Shown here: one piece after another, positions 7,536 through 15,485 of the stretch
How the letters are laid out: each line of letters opens with the position of its first letter
How positions within the stretch are numbered: position 1 is the first letter of the stretch
Assembly: GCF_016790065.1 (NCBI RefSeq)
Contig: NZ_JAEUPY010000095.1
Span: 1 to 46,540 of the forward strand
Direction: 5' to 3'
From: Steroidobacter sp.
GTDB taxonomy: Bacteria > Pseudomonadota > Gammaproteobacteria > Steroidobacterales > Steroidobacteraceae
DNA: 46,540 nt
Made by a program: the position numbers and the translations under genes
Notes under the pieces: generated by a model
Seen by the model: the letters and a program-made list of their open reading frames with translations, nothing else
Databases searched by the model: none
What the model was told of the DNA's origin: nothing

Positions 7536-8544
7536 TGCAGTTCCCGCCGTGGCCGCGTCGGCTTCGCCGCTGGAGCAGGCCGCCATCGTGTTGCTGAGCA
7601 TGGGCGAGGAGCCCGCAGCTGCCGTGCTTCGTTGTCTATCGCGCGAAGAGTTGCTCGAAGTCACTCAGGTGATGTCGCGCATCAGCGGTATCAAAGTCGA
7701 AGCGGTGAAGCATTCGTTGCAGCGGTTCTTCGATGAGTATCGTCAGCAGAGCGGCGTGCACGGTGCATCCCGGTCGTACCTGAAGCGTTCGCTCGATCTG
7801 GCGCTCGGCTCCGATATCGCCGACAGCGTGTTGAACAGCATCTACGGCGATGCCATTCGTCCCAAGCTGGCGCGTTTGCAATGGGCCTCGCCGAAATGGC
7901 TGGCCGAGCGCATCAGTCAAGAACACGTGCGCATGCAGACCGTGTTCTTGGCCTTCCTGCCGCCGGCACTGGCTGGGCAGGTCATCGGTGCTCTGCCTGC
8001 GGGCACGCGCGATCTGGTGCTGGTGAATTTGGCTCGCTTGAACGAAGTGGATCACGAGTTGTTGGTGGAGTTGGACGAACTGGTCGAACGCTGCCTGGCG
8101 AGCTTGGGTCTGCAGAGCACGAGCGTCGCCGGCGTGCGGCAGGTGGCGGAGATCTTGAATCGTCTGCCCGACAACCGCGCCAAGATGGTCGAAGTGTTGC
8201 GCAGTCACGATGCCGAAGTGGTCGCCGAGATCGAGCGCAGCATGTACGACTTCTTCATTCTGTCGCGTCAGTCCGAAGCCACGCTGTTGCGAATCATGGA
8301 AGACGTGCCGGTGGATTTGTGGGCAGTCGCGCTCAAAGGCGCCGAGCCTGCAGTTCGCGACGCAATCATTCGCGCCATGCCGCGTCGTCAGGCGCAGGGC
8401 TTCGAAGAGACCATGCGTCGGAGCGGTCCGGTGTCGCGCAGCCGAGTCGAGCAGGCGCGCAACGACATCATGGCGCAGGTCAAAGCACTCGCCGATGCGG
8501 GTGAAGTTGAAGTGCAGCTGTTCGCCGAGGCGGTATTGGAATGA
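7519..8544 (+). CDS. fliG: Flagellar rotor/switch protein FliG
   Basis: FliG is the rotor protein that touches the MotA/MotB stators and sets rotation direction. From the ATG at 7519 it has 341 residues, close to the family norm, with N-terminal, middle and C-terminal ARM-like helical domains. The C-terminal motor domain (from about residue 235) holds the charged torque helix region with EDVPVDLWAVALKGA. The middle-domain EHPQ motif that binds FliM GGxG reads EHVRMQT here (about residues 134-140). A TTG at 7495 in the same frame is less likely because it lies deep in fliF. fliH follows with a 4-bp overlap. Confidence 0.94.
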   Translation: MSDASNAVPAVAASASPLEQAAIVLLSMGEEPAAAVLRCLSREELLEVTQVMSRISGIKVEAVKHSLQRFFDEYRQQSGVHGASRSYLKRSLDLALGSDIADSVLNSIYGDAIRPKLARLQWASPKWLAERISQEHVRMQTVFLAFLPPALAGQVIGALPAGTRDLVLVNLARLNEVDHELLVELDELVERCLASLGLQSTSVAGVRQVAEILNRLPDNRAKMVEVLRSHDAEVVAEIERSMYDFFILSRQSEATLLRIMEDVPVDLWAVALKGAEPAVRDAIIRAMPRRQAQGFEETMRRSGPVSRSRVEQARNDIMAQVKALADAGEVEVQLFAEAVLE

Positions 8545-9257
8545 GCCGCGTCTGGCGCTCACATCGTTTCATTGCACTGGCGCAGCTGGCCGACTCCACG
8601 GCGTGGGCCGGTCCGGGTGCAACGCCGGCGCAAGTTACGTCGGCCATGCACGATGGCTATCAACGCGGCATGGAACGCGGCTATCGCGAAGGTCACGAGA
8701 GTGGCTTGCGTGCCGGCACCGAGACTGGTCGCATCCAAGGTCGAGACGAAGGCCGTCAACAGGGCATCGATGCCGGCCGGCAAGAAGCACTGACCCGTTT
8801 CGAGCGCCTGGCCGCACCGGCCACTGAGATGTTGGAGCAGTTGCAACGACTGCAGTCGGATTATCAGACGGCCATGCGTAAGGAAGTCATCGAACTGGTG
8901 GCCAAGGTGGCCTATCAGGTCATCCGTAAAGAAATCCAGATGCAGCCCATGCAGATGCTGGCGCTGGTCGACGAAGCACTCTCGACCATGCCTCGCGTTA
9001 CCGCCGATCAGATTGCGGTGTATCTGAATCCCGAGGATCTGGAACGCATCATCGAGCTCGATGCCGTGCAGGCCGAGCGCTGGAATCTGTGGGCCGACGA
9101 CAAGCTCGAGCCGGGCGAGTGTCGTGTGAAAGCGGGGCATCGCGAAGCTGATGCGGGTTGTCGTCAGCGACTGGCCGCTTGCATGGAGCAGATCGAGGAA
9201 CGGCTGTTACCGCATGCCGATTCGGCGGATGCCGAAGCAACGGTGGCGAGCGCATGA
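8541..9257 (+). CDS. fliH: Flagellar export ATPase regulator FliH
   Basis: FliH is the stator-like cytoplasmic partner of the FliI ATPase and ties it to FliN at the C-ring. The 238-residue product has the diagnostic run of glycine-spaced helix repeats (GYQRGMERGYREGHESGLRAG and on to about residue 75), followed by a coiled-coil and a C-terminal domain related to V/F-ATPase peripheral-stalk subunits. ATGA overlaps join it to fliG on the left and to fliI on the right, so translation is probably coupled. Confidence 0.94.
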   Translation: MSRVWRSHRFIALAQLADSTAWAGPGATPAQVTSAMHDGYQRGMERGYREGHESGLRAGTETGRIQGRDEGRQQGIDAGRQEALTRFERLAAPATEMLEQLQRLQSDYQTAMRKEVIELVAKVAYQVIRKEIQMQPMQMLALVDEALSTMPRVTADQIAVYLNPEDLERIIELDAVQAERWNLWADDKLEPGECRVKAGHREADAGCRQRLAACMEQIEERLLPHADSADAEATVASA

Positions 9258-10564
9258 TCGGCGCCGCGCTTCGCGACCTGGAGTTGGAGTCGGTGCCGAT
9301 TGCGACGCCGACCGGTCGACTCGTAGGTGCTTCGGGTCTGTTGCTGGAAAGCCGAGGCTGTCCGCTGAGCACCGGTCAACGCTGCAGCGTCGAGACTGGC
9401 AGCGGCGATTGGATCGACGCGCAAGTGGTCGGCTTTCGCGAAGACATTTCTTATTTGATGCCGTTCAAGCGCCCTGAGGGCCTTGCGACCGGCGCGCGCG
9501 TACTGCCACAAACAGATCGCGACGTGCTGCGCATCGGTCCGTCCTGGCTCGGTCGAATCGTCAACGGCTTGGGAGAGCCGGTCGACGGTCGTGGTCGGTT
9601 GGGCGGCGAGCACGTGCTCGACATGCAACCGCCGCGGGTCAATCCGCTCAAGAAAAAGCCGGTGAAGGAAGCGCTCGATGTGGGCGTGCGTGCCATCAAC
9701 GGCATTCTCACGCTCGGTAAAGGTCAACGCGTGGGCTTGATGGCGGGCAGCGGCGTCGGCAAGAGCGTGCTGCTTGGCTTGATCACTCGCCAGACCGTCG
9801 CCGATGTGGTGGTCGTCGGTTTGATCGGCGAGCGTGGCCGCGAAGTGCGCGAGTTCATCGACTTGTCGTTGGGTGAAGCGGGTATGAAGCGCGCTATCGT
9901 CGTCGTCGCGCCGGCCGATGAGTCGCCGCTGATGCGTTTGCGGGCCACGGAGCTGTGTCATTCCATCGCTGCACACTATCGCGACCAAGGCCGCGATGTG
10001 TTGTTGCTGGTCGACTCGCTCACTCGATACGCGATGGCCCGCCGGGAAGTCGCACTGGCTCTGGGCGAGCCTCCTGCAACGCGCGGTTATCCGCCTTCGG
10101 TGTTCAGCCTGCTGCCGCAGCTCGTGGAGACTGCCGGCAACGGTGAGCGAGAGGAGGGCAGCATGAGCGCCATCTACACCGTGCTCGCTGAAGGCGACGA
10201 TCAACAAGACCCAGTGGTGGATACGGCACGCGCCATTCTCGACGGTCACATCGTGTTGACCCGACAGTTGGCCGAGCGCGGTCACTATCCGGCCATCGAT
10301 ATTTCTCAATCGGTCAGCCGTTGTATGTCGTTGGTCGTGAGCCAGCAACATCAACGCGCCGCTCGCGGTTTGCTGGCCCTCGTGGCCAAGCATGCTCAGG
10401 TGCGCGATTTGTTGCCGCTGGGCGCTTATGTGCCCGGCGCCGATCCGACCACCGACAAAGCCGTCGAGCTGTATCCACGTATCGAAGCTTTCCTGCATCA
10501 GGGCACGCGAGAAGCGGCACCGCTGACCCAAACTATCGCAGCACTCGAAGGATTGATGGCATGA
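9254..10564 (+). CDS. fliI: Flagellum-specific export ATPase FliI
   Basis: FliI is the hexameric ATPase that unloads chaperones and primes export substrates. From the ATG at 9254 it has 436 residues. The Walker A motif is MAGSGVGKSVLLGLI at about residues 164-178, and the Walker B region is VLLLVDSLTRYAMARREVALALGEPP-like, with the alpha/beta F1-type signature PSVFSLLPQLVETAG. I prefer this start to the longer in-frame one at 9158 because it overlaps the fliH stop as ATGA and gives a normal N-terminus. fliJ starts at its stop codon, again with a 4-bp overlap. Confidence 0.97.
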   Translation: MIGAALRDLELESVPIATPTGRLVGASGLLLESRGCPLSTGQRCSVETGSGDWIDAQVVGFREDISYLMPFKRPEGLATGARVLPQTDRDVLRIGPSWLGRIVNGLGEPVDGRGRLGGEHVLDMQPPRVNPLKKKPVKEALDVGVRAINGILTLGKGQRVGLMAGSGVGKSVLLGLITRQTVADVVVVGLIGERGREVREFIDLSLGEAGMKRAIVVVAPADESPLMRLRATELCHSIAAHYRDQGRDVLLLVDSLTRYAMARREVALALGEPPATRGYPPSVFSLLPQLVETAGNGEREEGSMSAIYTVLAEGDDQQDPVVDTARAILDGHIVLTRQLAERGHYPAIDISQSVSRCMSLVVSQQHQRAARGLLALVAKHAQVRDLLPLGAYVPGADPTTDKAVELYPRIEAFLHQGTREAAPLTQTIAALEGLMA

Positions 10565-10989
10565 GCGAACGTCAGCGTCTGCGCAGTTTGGGTCGCCTGG
10601 TGGACTTGCAGAGTCGCGAAGTGTATCGGCTCACCGCCGATGTCGCGGAGAAGCGTGTCACCCGCGAACGTTATGTTCGCAACTTGACCAAGCTGGAGAC
10701 TCTGCGCGACAGCAGCGGTCCGGTCGCCGGCCTGCCTGCCTTGTCGCTGAACCGTGCCGGTTACAAGCAAGCCATGATGCGCATGGTCGCGACCCATCGG
10801 TTGGATTTGTCATTGCACGATTCGCAGCTGGCACTGACTCAGCGCGAGCTCATCGATGCCGCACGTCGTCACGAGGCTTTGGGCCAAGTCCTGCAACGTG
10901 AGCACTCGAATGTGCTGCACGTCACAAAGGTGCAGGAACAGAAACAGCAGGACGAGATGGCTTCCCAGGTCTGGTGGCGTAACAAGTAA
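10561..10989 (+). CDS. fliJ: Flagellar export chaperone/stalk protein FliJ
   Basis: FliJ is the coiled-coil protein that inserts into the FliI ring like the gamma subunit of F1-ATPase. The 142-residue product is almost entirely charged helix (RLRSLGRLVDLQSREVYRL..., then a second long helix ending QEQKQQDEMASQVWWRNK). Sequence conservation of FliJ is low, so the call rests on length, predicted coiled-coil character and its place directly after fliI with an ATGA overlap. It is the last gene before a promoter-like gap. Confidence 0.88.
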   Translation: MSERQRLRSLGRLVDLQSREVYRLTADVAEKRVTRERYVRNLTKLETLRDSSGPVAGLPALSLNRAGYKQAMMRMVATHRLDLSLHDSQLALTQRELIDAARRHEALGQVLQREHSNVLHVTKVQEQKQQDEMASQVWWRNK

Positions 10990-11005
10990 AAAAATTCGAC
11001 GCGGC

Positions 11006-11035
11006 ACTTAATTTCCTCACGGTCTTTGTCGCCTT
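11006..11035 (+). promoter_or_regulatory. Promoter-like element copy 3 upstream of fliD
   Basis: GGCACTTAATT at 11003-11013 is followed at fixed distance by GTCGCCTTCCAA (11028-11039), with 16 bases between TTAA and GTCGC. An A7 tract lies just upstream at 10988-10994. The flgK promoter region has the same two boxes, the same spacing and a similar A-tract. The fliD start is about 30 bp downstream, so this is a plausible start point for the fliD-to-motB block. Transcription factor not established. Confidence 0.5.
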
Positions 11036-11068
11036 CCAACGACTGAAGGACTGCCCGAGGACGATTCC

Positions 11069-12418
11069 ATGGCCACACTTGACCCAGTCACCACAGCGCA
11101 GAGTCTGGCGACCGCATACACGGAGCCGATGCAGACTCGCTTGACGACGCAGACGACGAATGCGCAGAAGCGCTCGACTGCGTTGAACACGCTGCGTTCG
11201 GCGCTGAGTGCGTTCGACACGGCGTTGGCGTCGTTGTCCTCCAGCAAGGGCCTGAAGACCTACACCGCTAGTTTCAATAACAGCGGCATTGCTACCGCCA
11301 CGACCACGTCGAAGGCGCAGGCCGGCAGCTACCAGTTCCATGTGGAGCAGCTCGCCACCGCGCATCAAATCGTGTTCGAGGATTTGCCGGCGGTGCCGGT
11401 GTCGATGGGCGGACCGATTTCGGTGCAGCTCGCCGACGGCAGCTCGATCAACGTCAACCTGGTGGCAGCCGACTCCGATTCCGACGGCACCATCTCGCAA
11501 TCCGAAATCGCGCGTGCCATCAATCAGGCCAACGACAATCAAGGCAAGGTGGTGGCCTCGGTGGTGACCAGCAACGGCCAGACTCAGTTGTTGCTCACGT
11601 CGAGCCAAACCGGCGCGGCCGGCGCGATCACCATCGACACCAGCAGTTTGCCGGCGGGCGATTTGCAGGATGCGTTGAGCACTTCGCGGCAGCTGACGGC
11701 TGCTCAAGATGCGGTCGTGTGGTTGGGCGGGCAGGGTGGCGTTCGCATGCAGCAGGCGTCCAACACCTTCAACAGCATCGAAGGCGTCAGCCTCACGTTT
11801 ACTCGTGCCATGACCACGAGCGAGTCGCCGCTGACCTTGACGGTTGCCGACGATACTTCGGGCACGGCTGCCAATGTGCAGACCTTCATCAAGGCGTACA
11901 ACACGCTACGTACCGCGCTCGACTCGTTGACCAAGTCGGGCAGCGAGACCACGACGGCCGGCATATTCGCTTCCGATGCCGGCGTGCGCGCACTCAGCAG
12001 TCGCCTCAACAGCATTCTGCGCACCGAGTACAGCGGCGTCAGCTTGAACCAGTTGGGCGTGAAAGCCGATCGCAGCGGCCAGCTGTCGCTGGATTCGTCG
12101 CGGCTGGAAAAGGCATTGCTGGCCGATCCCACGGCGCTCGACAAAGTGTTCGGCAAGGCCAGCATTTCTGCGCCCACCGGTTTGTTGGGCGACATGAGCA
12201 AGTACATGGATCAGTGGCTCACCTCCGGCAGCGGGCAGATTGCCTCACGCCAGAACAACATTCAGATCCTGCAAAAGAATCTCACGGTGCGTCAGACGCG
12301 CCTCGATGCCCAATACGACAGTTTTTATCAGCGCTATCTGCAGCAGTTCACCCAACTGCAGACCTTGCAGGCGCAGATGGAACAAACGTCGGGCTTGTTC
12401 ACGACCAGCAGCTCATAA
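11069..12418 (+). CDS. fliD: Filament cap / hook-associated protein 2 (FliD, LafB type)
   Basis: FliD caps the growing filament and folds incoming flagellin. The 449-residue product shows the FliD N-terminal domain (conserved TARSL-like opening, then the long helix with LNTLRSALSAFDTALASL), a Ser/Thr-rich central region, and the C-terminal domain with NTLRTALDSLTK and a last helix rich in Gln (QQFTQLQTLQAQMEQTS). In lateral loci this gene is lafB and lies in the same position. A promoter-like element precedes it. The substrate flagellin gene is not in the window. Confidence 0.95.
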   Translation: MATLDPVTTAQSLATAYTEPMQTRLTTQTTNAQKRSTALNTLRSALSAFDTALASLSSSKGLKTYTASFNNSGIATATTTSKAQAGSYQFHVEQLATAHQIVFEDLPAVPVSMGGPISVQLADGSSINVNLVAADSDSDGTISQSEIARAINQANDNQGKVVASVVTSNGQTQLLLTSSQTGAAGAITIDTSSLPAGDLQDALSTSRQLTAAQDAVVWLGGQGGVRMQQASNTFNSIEGVSLTFTRAMTTSESPLTLTVADDTSGTAANVQTFIKAYNTLRTALDSLTKSGSETTTAGIFASDAGVRALSSRLNSILRTEYSGVSLNQLGVKADRSGQLSLDSSRLEKALLADPTALDKVFGKASISAPTGLLGDMSKYMDQWLTSGSGQIASRQNNIQILQKNLTVRQTRLDAQYDSFYQRYLQQFTQLQTLQAQMEQTSGLFTTSSS

Positions 12419-12451
12419 GCCAGTCGCGAAATCCAAGGAGCAAATTTAGTC

Positions 12452-12838
12452 GTGAATCACGAAGCCTACCGCAGCTACCACGCCGTCAACCTCGGCTCGC
12501 AGGTCGCGCATGCCTCGCCGGTGCAACTGGTGCTGTTGCTCACCGACGGGCTGCTCGAGGAACTGGTGCGAGCCCGTGCACACATCGAAGCGCATCGCTA
12601 CGAATTGAAAGCGCGCAGCTTGGATCGCTGCGTGGACATGTTGAACGGCTTGTCGAGCGCGCTGGATTTCGAGCAGGGCGGCGAGACGTGCGAGAACCTC
12701 GGCCGGCTCTATGACTATTGCGCCGATCGGTTGTATCGCGCCGGTATCGATCTGGACCCGAGCCTGGTCGATGAAGTCACCGGCTTGCTGACCACGCTGC
12801 GCCGTGGCTGGCAGGGCATGCACCGCCGCCTGGGTTGA
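12452..12838 (+). CDS. fliS: Flagellin export chaperone FliS (LafC type)
   Basis: FliS binds the C-terminus of flagellin in the cytoplasm and stops it polymerising before export. The 128-residue, all-helical product has the family opening YRSYHAVNLGSQVAHASPVQLVLLLTDG and the downstream pattern of ENLGRLYDYCADRLYRA. The start is GTG; an AAGGAG ribosome site lies 11 bases upstream. It follows fliD by 33 bp and precedes the fliT-like gene by 4 bp, in the lafBCD order. Confidence 0.93.
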   Translation: MNHEAYRSYHAVNLGSQVAHASPVQLVLLLTDGLLEELVRARAHIEAHRYELKARSLDRCVDMLNGLSSALDFEQGGETCENLGRLYDYCADRLYRAGIDLDPSLVDEVTGLLTTLRRGWQGMHRRLG

Positions 12839-12842
12839 TGCC

Positions 12843-13154
12843 ATGGACCGATACGGACAACTCATGAGCATTGCTCGCAACTTGCTGAGCGCTTCCCAGC
12901 GCGGCGATTGGACGCTGTTGGAAAGCGTGGACCGCCAGCTTGCCGAACTGCTGACCCGGCGCACCGAGTGGGGGCAATGGTCGCAACAGGAAATGACGGC
13001 GCTAGCGACTGTGCAGCGAGCTCATGAGCAAGCTCGCGAACGTTGCGTTACTGAGACGCAAGCCATGCGCACGCGGCTCGGCCAGATGCGAGATCAGAAG
13101 GCTGGTTGGCTGGCTTATGCGGTGAACGGCGAAGTCGCTGAGGAGCGCGCATGA
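12843..13154 (+). CDS. fliT: FliT-like flagellar chaperone (LafD position)
   Basis: FliT-type proteins chaperone the cap protein FliD. The 103-residue product (MDRYGQLMSIARNLLSASQRGDW...) is helical, highly charged and Trp-containing, like FliT, with a short helix followed by a long central helix. Direct similarity to E. coli FliT is weak by eye, so the call depends on size, character and position between fliS and fliK, where lafD lies in lateral loci. The stop overlaps the fliK start by 4 bp. Confidence 0.7.
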   Translation: MDRYGQLMSIARNLLSASQRGDWTLLESVDRQLAELLTRRTEWGQWSQQEMTALATVQRAHEQARERCVTETQAMRTRLGQMRDQKAGWLAYAVNGEVAEERA

Positions 13155-14260
13155 CCGCCATCGCGTTCGGCGCCGCTGCGTTGGCCAACGACACTCCGAT
13201 TGCGAGCTCGCAGTCGGCGTCGTCGCAGTTGCCGATTTCGCAGTCGCCGGCGTTGCCGAAGACCGCGCTGCCGGTGACGCCGATTCGCTTCGGCGAACAA
13301 TTGCGTCAGTCCTTGGGTGCCGACGTGTTGAGCGTTTTGCCGGTGGCCGCACGTGGGCCAAACCAGGCCGCGACGGCTGACGATCTGGCGCTCGAACAGT
13401 TAGCCACGACTGACGAGGAAGAGGTCAGCGAAGCGCTGCCGACCTTCCCGGGTTTGATTACGTTCACTCAGCCTATCGCTGTGCCGCTCGAGTACGCGCA
13501 GCGTTCTTCGAGCTACTCGCAGCAACAGTCACAAGCCGCCCAGCCGATTGCAACGGTGTCGCAGCTCTTGCAGCCGGCCGTATCTCGCGATCAGCCATCG
13601 CTGAGTGTGCTCGCTGCGATTCCTGAAACCTCCGCGCTCGGGGCGATGACCATCAATGCGGCGACGATGTCGCTGGTGTCGAAAGCGACCTCGGCTGCCT
13701 TGGCTGCTGAAAACCAGTCTGCGCTGCCGGTGACACAGCTCGCGTCGCTGACTAACGCCGGGCTGGCCCAGGCTTTGGTCGAAGGCATGACTCAGCAGCC
13801 AGGCGTGTTGGCGCCGGTGGCCGCACAGCAAGCGCAGTCGTTGAACACTCAGCGCTCTGCGCTGGAAGTGGCGCTCGGCGATCGGCTTCAGCTGCAGATT
13901 ACTCAGCGTAGCGAGCACGCCGTGATTCGGCTCGATCCGCCGTCCATGGGCAGCATCGAGATCGTGATTCAGCGTGAGGCCGGCACCATTCAGGTTCATC
14001 TGCGAGCCAGCCATCCGGAAGTCGCTCGCCAGCTACAAGGCATCGGCGATTCGCTGCGCCAGGATTTGATTCACCGGCAGAACGGCGATGTGTCCGTGCA
14101 TGTGTCCGATAGCTCGCGTGAGCAGTACGCCAACCAGCAAGGCCAGCGTCAATCGCAGTCACAGTCTCAGCGCGAACAGCCGGGCCGTGCGCTGTCGGAA
14201 TCGAATGAAGAGTCGGCCAGGACATTCACGCTGGCGGTGGATGAGGAGCGGGGCGCATGA
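13151..14260 (+). CDS. fliK: Hook-length control protein FliK (LafE type)
   Basis: FliK is a secreted ruler that measures hook length and triggers the FlhB specificity switch. The 369-residue product has a low-complexity Ser/Gln/Ala-rich N-terminal two-thirds and a compact C-terminal flg_hook domain at about residues 240-325, with LDPPSMGSIEIVIQREAGTI and LRASHPEVARQLQ. A Gln/Ser-rich tail follows. It overlaps both neighbours by 4 bp. The partner FlhB is encoded in the same locus and carries an unusual NPEH site. Confidence 0.92.
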   Translation: MTAIAFGAAALANDTPIASSQSASSQLPISQSPALPKTALPVTPIRFGEQLRQSLGADVLSVLPVAARGPNQAATADDLALEQLATTDEEEVSEALPTFPGLITFTQPIAVPLEYAQRSSSYSQQQSQAAQPIATVSQLLQPAVSRDQPSLSVLAAIPETSALGAMTINAATMSLVSKATSAALAAENQSALPVTQLASLTNAGLAQALVEGMTQQPGVLAPVAAQQAQSLNTQRSALEVALGDRLQLQITQRSEHAVIRLDPPSMGSIEIVIQREAGTIQVHLRASHPEVARQLQGIGDSLRQDLIHRQNGDVSVHVSDSSREQYANQQGQRQSQSQSQREQPGRALSESNEESARTFTLAVDEERGA

Positions 14261-14721
14261 GTTTTGGAAAGATGGCAGCCGCGTTGGTGGCCGTAGCGGT
14301 GGTGGCGATTGGCTTGGGTGCCGGCGCCACTTGGTGGTTCATGCATGGCGGTAGCGCTGTGTCCAGCGCCGAGGCAGCTCCAGTCCCGGATCCCGATCCG
14401 CGCTCCTATAAATATGTGAGCTTGGAAAAGGTCATTGTGATGTTGCGTGGGGTGGAAGGCGAACCGGCGCCGCACTACCTCGCTCTCGATCTGGTGTTCA
14501 AGACACCGTTGGAAGAAGAGAAAACAGCGCGTGAACACTTGCCGCTGCTACGTAGCGTGGCCGTGAAGGCGCTGTCGACGCTCACTATGGATGAAGCCAG
14601 CAAGATCACGGTAGATGAGCTGACCGCGACCATGAACAAGGCCTACACAGACAGCTACGCCAAGGACAAGGCAGGCCGTCCGTTCGCCGATGTGATGATC
14701 GGTAAGTTGATTGTCGAATAG
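14257..14721 (+). CDS. fliL: Flagellar basal-body associated protein FliL (LafF type)
   Basis: FliL is a single-pass inner-membrane protein that rings the stator units. The 154-residue product has a membrane helix at about residues 5-30 and a periplasmic domain (KYVSLEKVIVMLRGVEGEPAPHYLALDL) ending GRPFADVMIGKLIVE, the usual FliL C-terminal pattern. It lies in the lafF position before the sigma factor. A short tandem repeat occupies the gap that follows. Confidence 0.92.
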   Translation: MSFGKMAAALVAVAVVAIGLGAGATWWFMHGGSAVSSAEAAPVPDPDPRSYKYVSLEKVIVMLRGVEGEPAPHYLALDLVFKTPLEEEKTAREHLPLLRSVAVKALSTLTMDEASKITVDELTATMNKAYTDSYAKDKAGRPFADVMIGKLIVE

Positions 14722-14754
14722 TCGAAGTTGAACAGTCGAAGTTGAATAGTCGAA
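14720..14754 (+). repeat. 14-bp tandem repeat (2.5 copies) in front of fliA
   Basis: The unit AGTCGAAGTTGAAC occurs at 14720-14733, again with one change at 14734-14747, and as a 7-base remnant (14748-14754). It starts in the fliL stop codon and fills the whole gap to the fliA ATG, so no separate Shine-Dalgarno sequence is visible. Its copy number would change spacing between the two genes. Confidence 0.8.
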
Positions 14755-14756
14755 CC

Positions 14757-15467
14757 ATGCCAGCCGGATACGCCACCACGGAAGAGTTCGTCGCCGCGCC
14801 TTTGAGCGCAGCCGACGAGCAGCGTCAGTTGGTGACGTTCGCGCCTCTGGTGAAGCGCGTCGTCAAGCAACTGGAATTGCAGGCCGGTGGCGCGATCGAT
14901 CGCGAAGATCTGCAGCAGATCGGTCTGATGGGATTGCTGGACGCGCTCCGTCGTTACGGCATGCCCGACGACAAGTTCCCTGCATACGCCAGCGTGCGTG
15001 TGCGAGGTGCGATTCTCGACGAGCTGCGTCGGCAGGACTGGCGGCCGCGCACTGTTCGCCAAGAGACTCATCGCGTGCGCGATGGCGTGCGGAATCTGGC
15101 TCGAAAGCTGGGTCGTGAGCCGACGGCGGCGGAGACGCAGCAGGCGCTCGGTCTCAGCGTCGAGCAGTATCAGGAATATCAGTTGGCCCAGAGCGCCGAG
15201 CAGCTGGCCAACTTCGACGAGTTGTTACAGCAGCTCACCGAGCAGTCCAGCGACCGGCGACATACGCCCGAGTCGCAGCTGCTGCTCCAACGCAGTATCG
15301 AGCAGGCGCTGAAGCGCTTGAACGATCGAGAGCAGCGAGTGGTGCAGCTGTATTACGAATTCGATTTGAGCTTGAAGGAGATTGCCCACGTGCTCGACCT
15401 GACCGAGGCGCGCGTGTGTCAGATCAACAAGCAGGCTTTGCGAAAGTTACGGGAGCTGCTGCAGTAG
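14757..15467 (+). CDS. fliA: Flagellar sigma-28 factor FliA (LafS type)
   Basis: FliA directs RNA polymerase to late flagellar promoters and is held inactive by FlgM until the hook is complete. From the ATG at 14757 it has 236 residues. Sigma region 2 is seen in EDLQQIGLMGLLDALRRYG and FPAYASVRVRGAILDELRRQDW; region 3 in RNLARKLGREPTAAETQQAL; region 4 at the C-terminus with LNDREQRVVQLYYEFDLSLKEIAHVLDLTEARVCQI. A TTG at 14742 is an alternative start inside the tandem repeat. It stands in the lafS position before the motor genes. The candidate anti-sigma factor FlgM lies 2 kb downstream. Confidence 0.95.
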   Translation: MPAGYATTEEFVAAPLSAADEQRQLVTFAPLVKRVVKQLELQAGGAIDREDLQQIGLMGLLDALRRYGMPDDKFPAYASVRVRGAILDELRRQDWRPRTVRQETHRVRDGVRNLARKLGREPTAAETQQALGLSVEQYQEYQLAQSAEQLANFDELLQQLTEQSSDRRHTPESQLLLQRSIEQALKRLNDREQRVVQLYYEFDLSLKEIAHVLDLTEARVCQINKQALRKLRELLQ

Positions 15468-15485
15468 CAGCGGAAGGATCGATAG

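Noticed and set aside
9164..10531. 455-codon minus-strand frame opposite fliI
   Set aside because: It mirrors the FliI coding sequence; its composition (His, Gln, Arg rich) is the usual shadow of a GC-rich gene.
11003..11017. Sigma-54 promoter (GGCAC-N5-TTGC) ahead of fliD
   Set aside because: The -12 box reads TTCC, and the sister site before flgK has TGTT at that place. The 16-base spaced alignment fits all four copies better.
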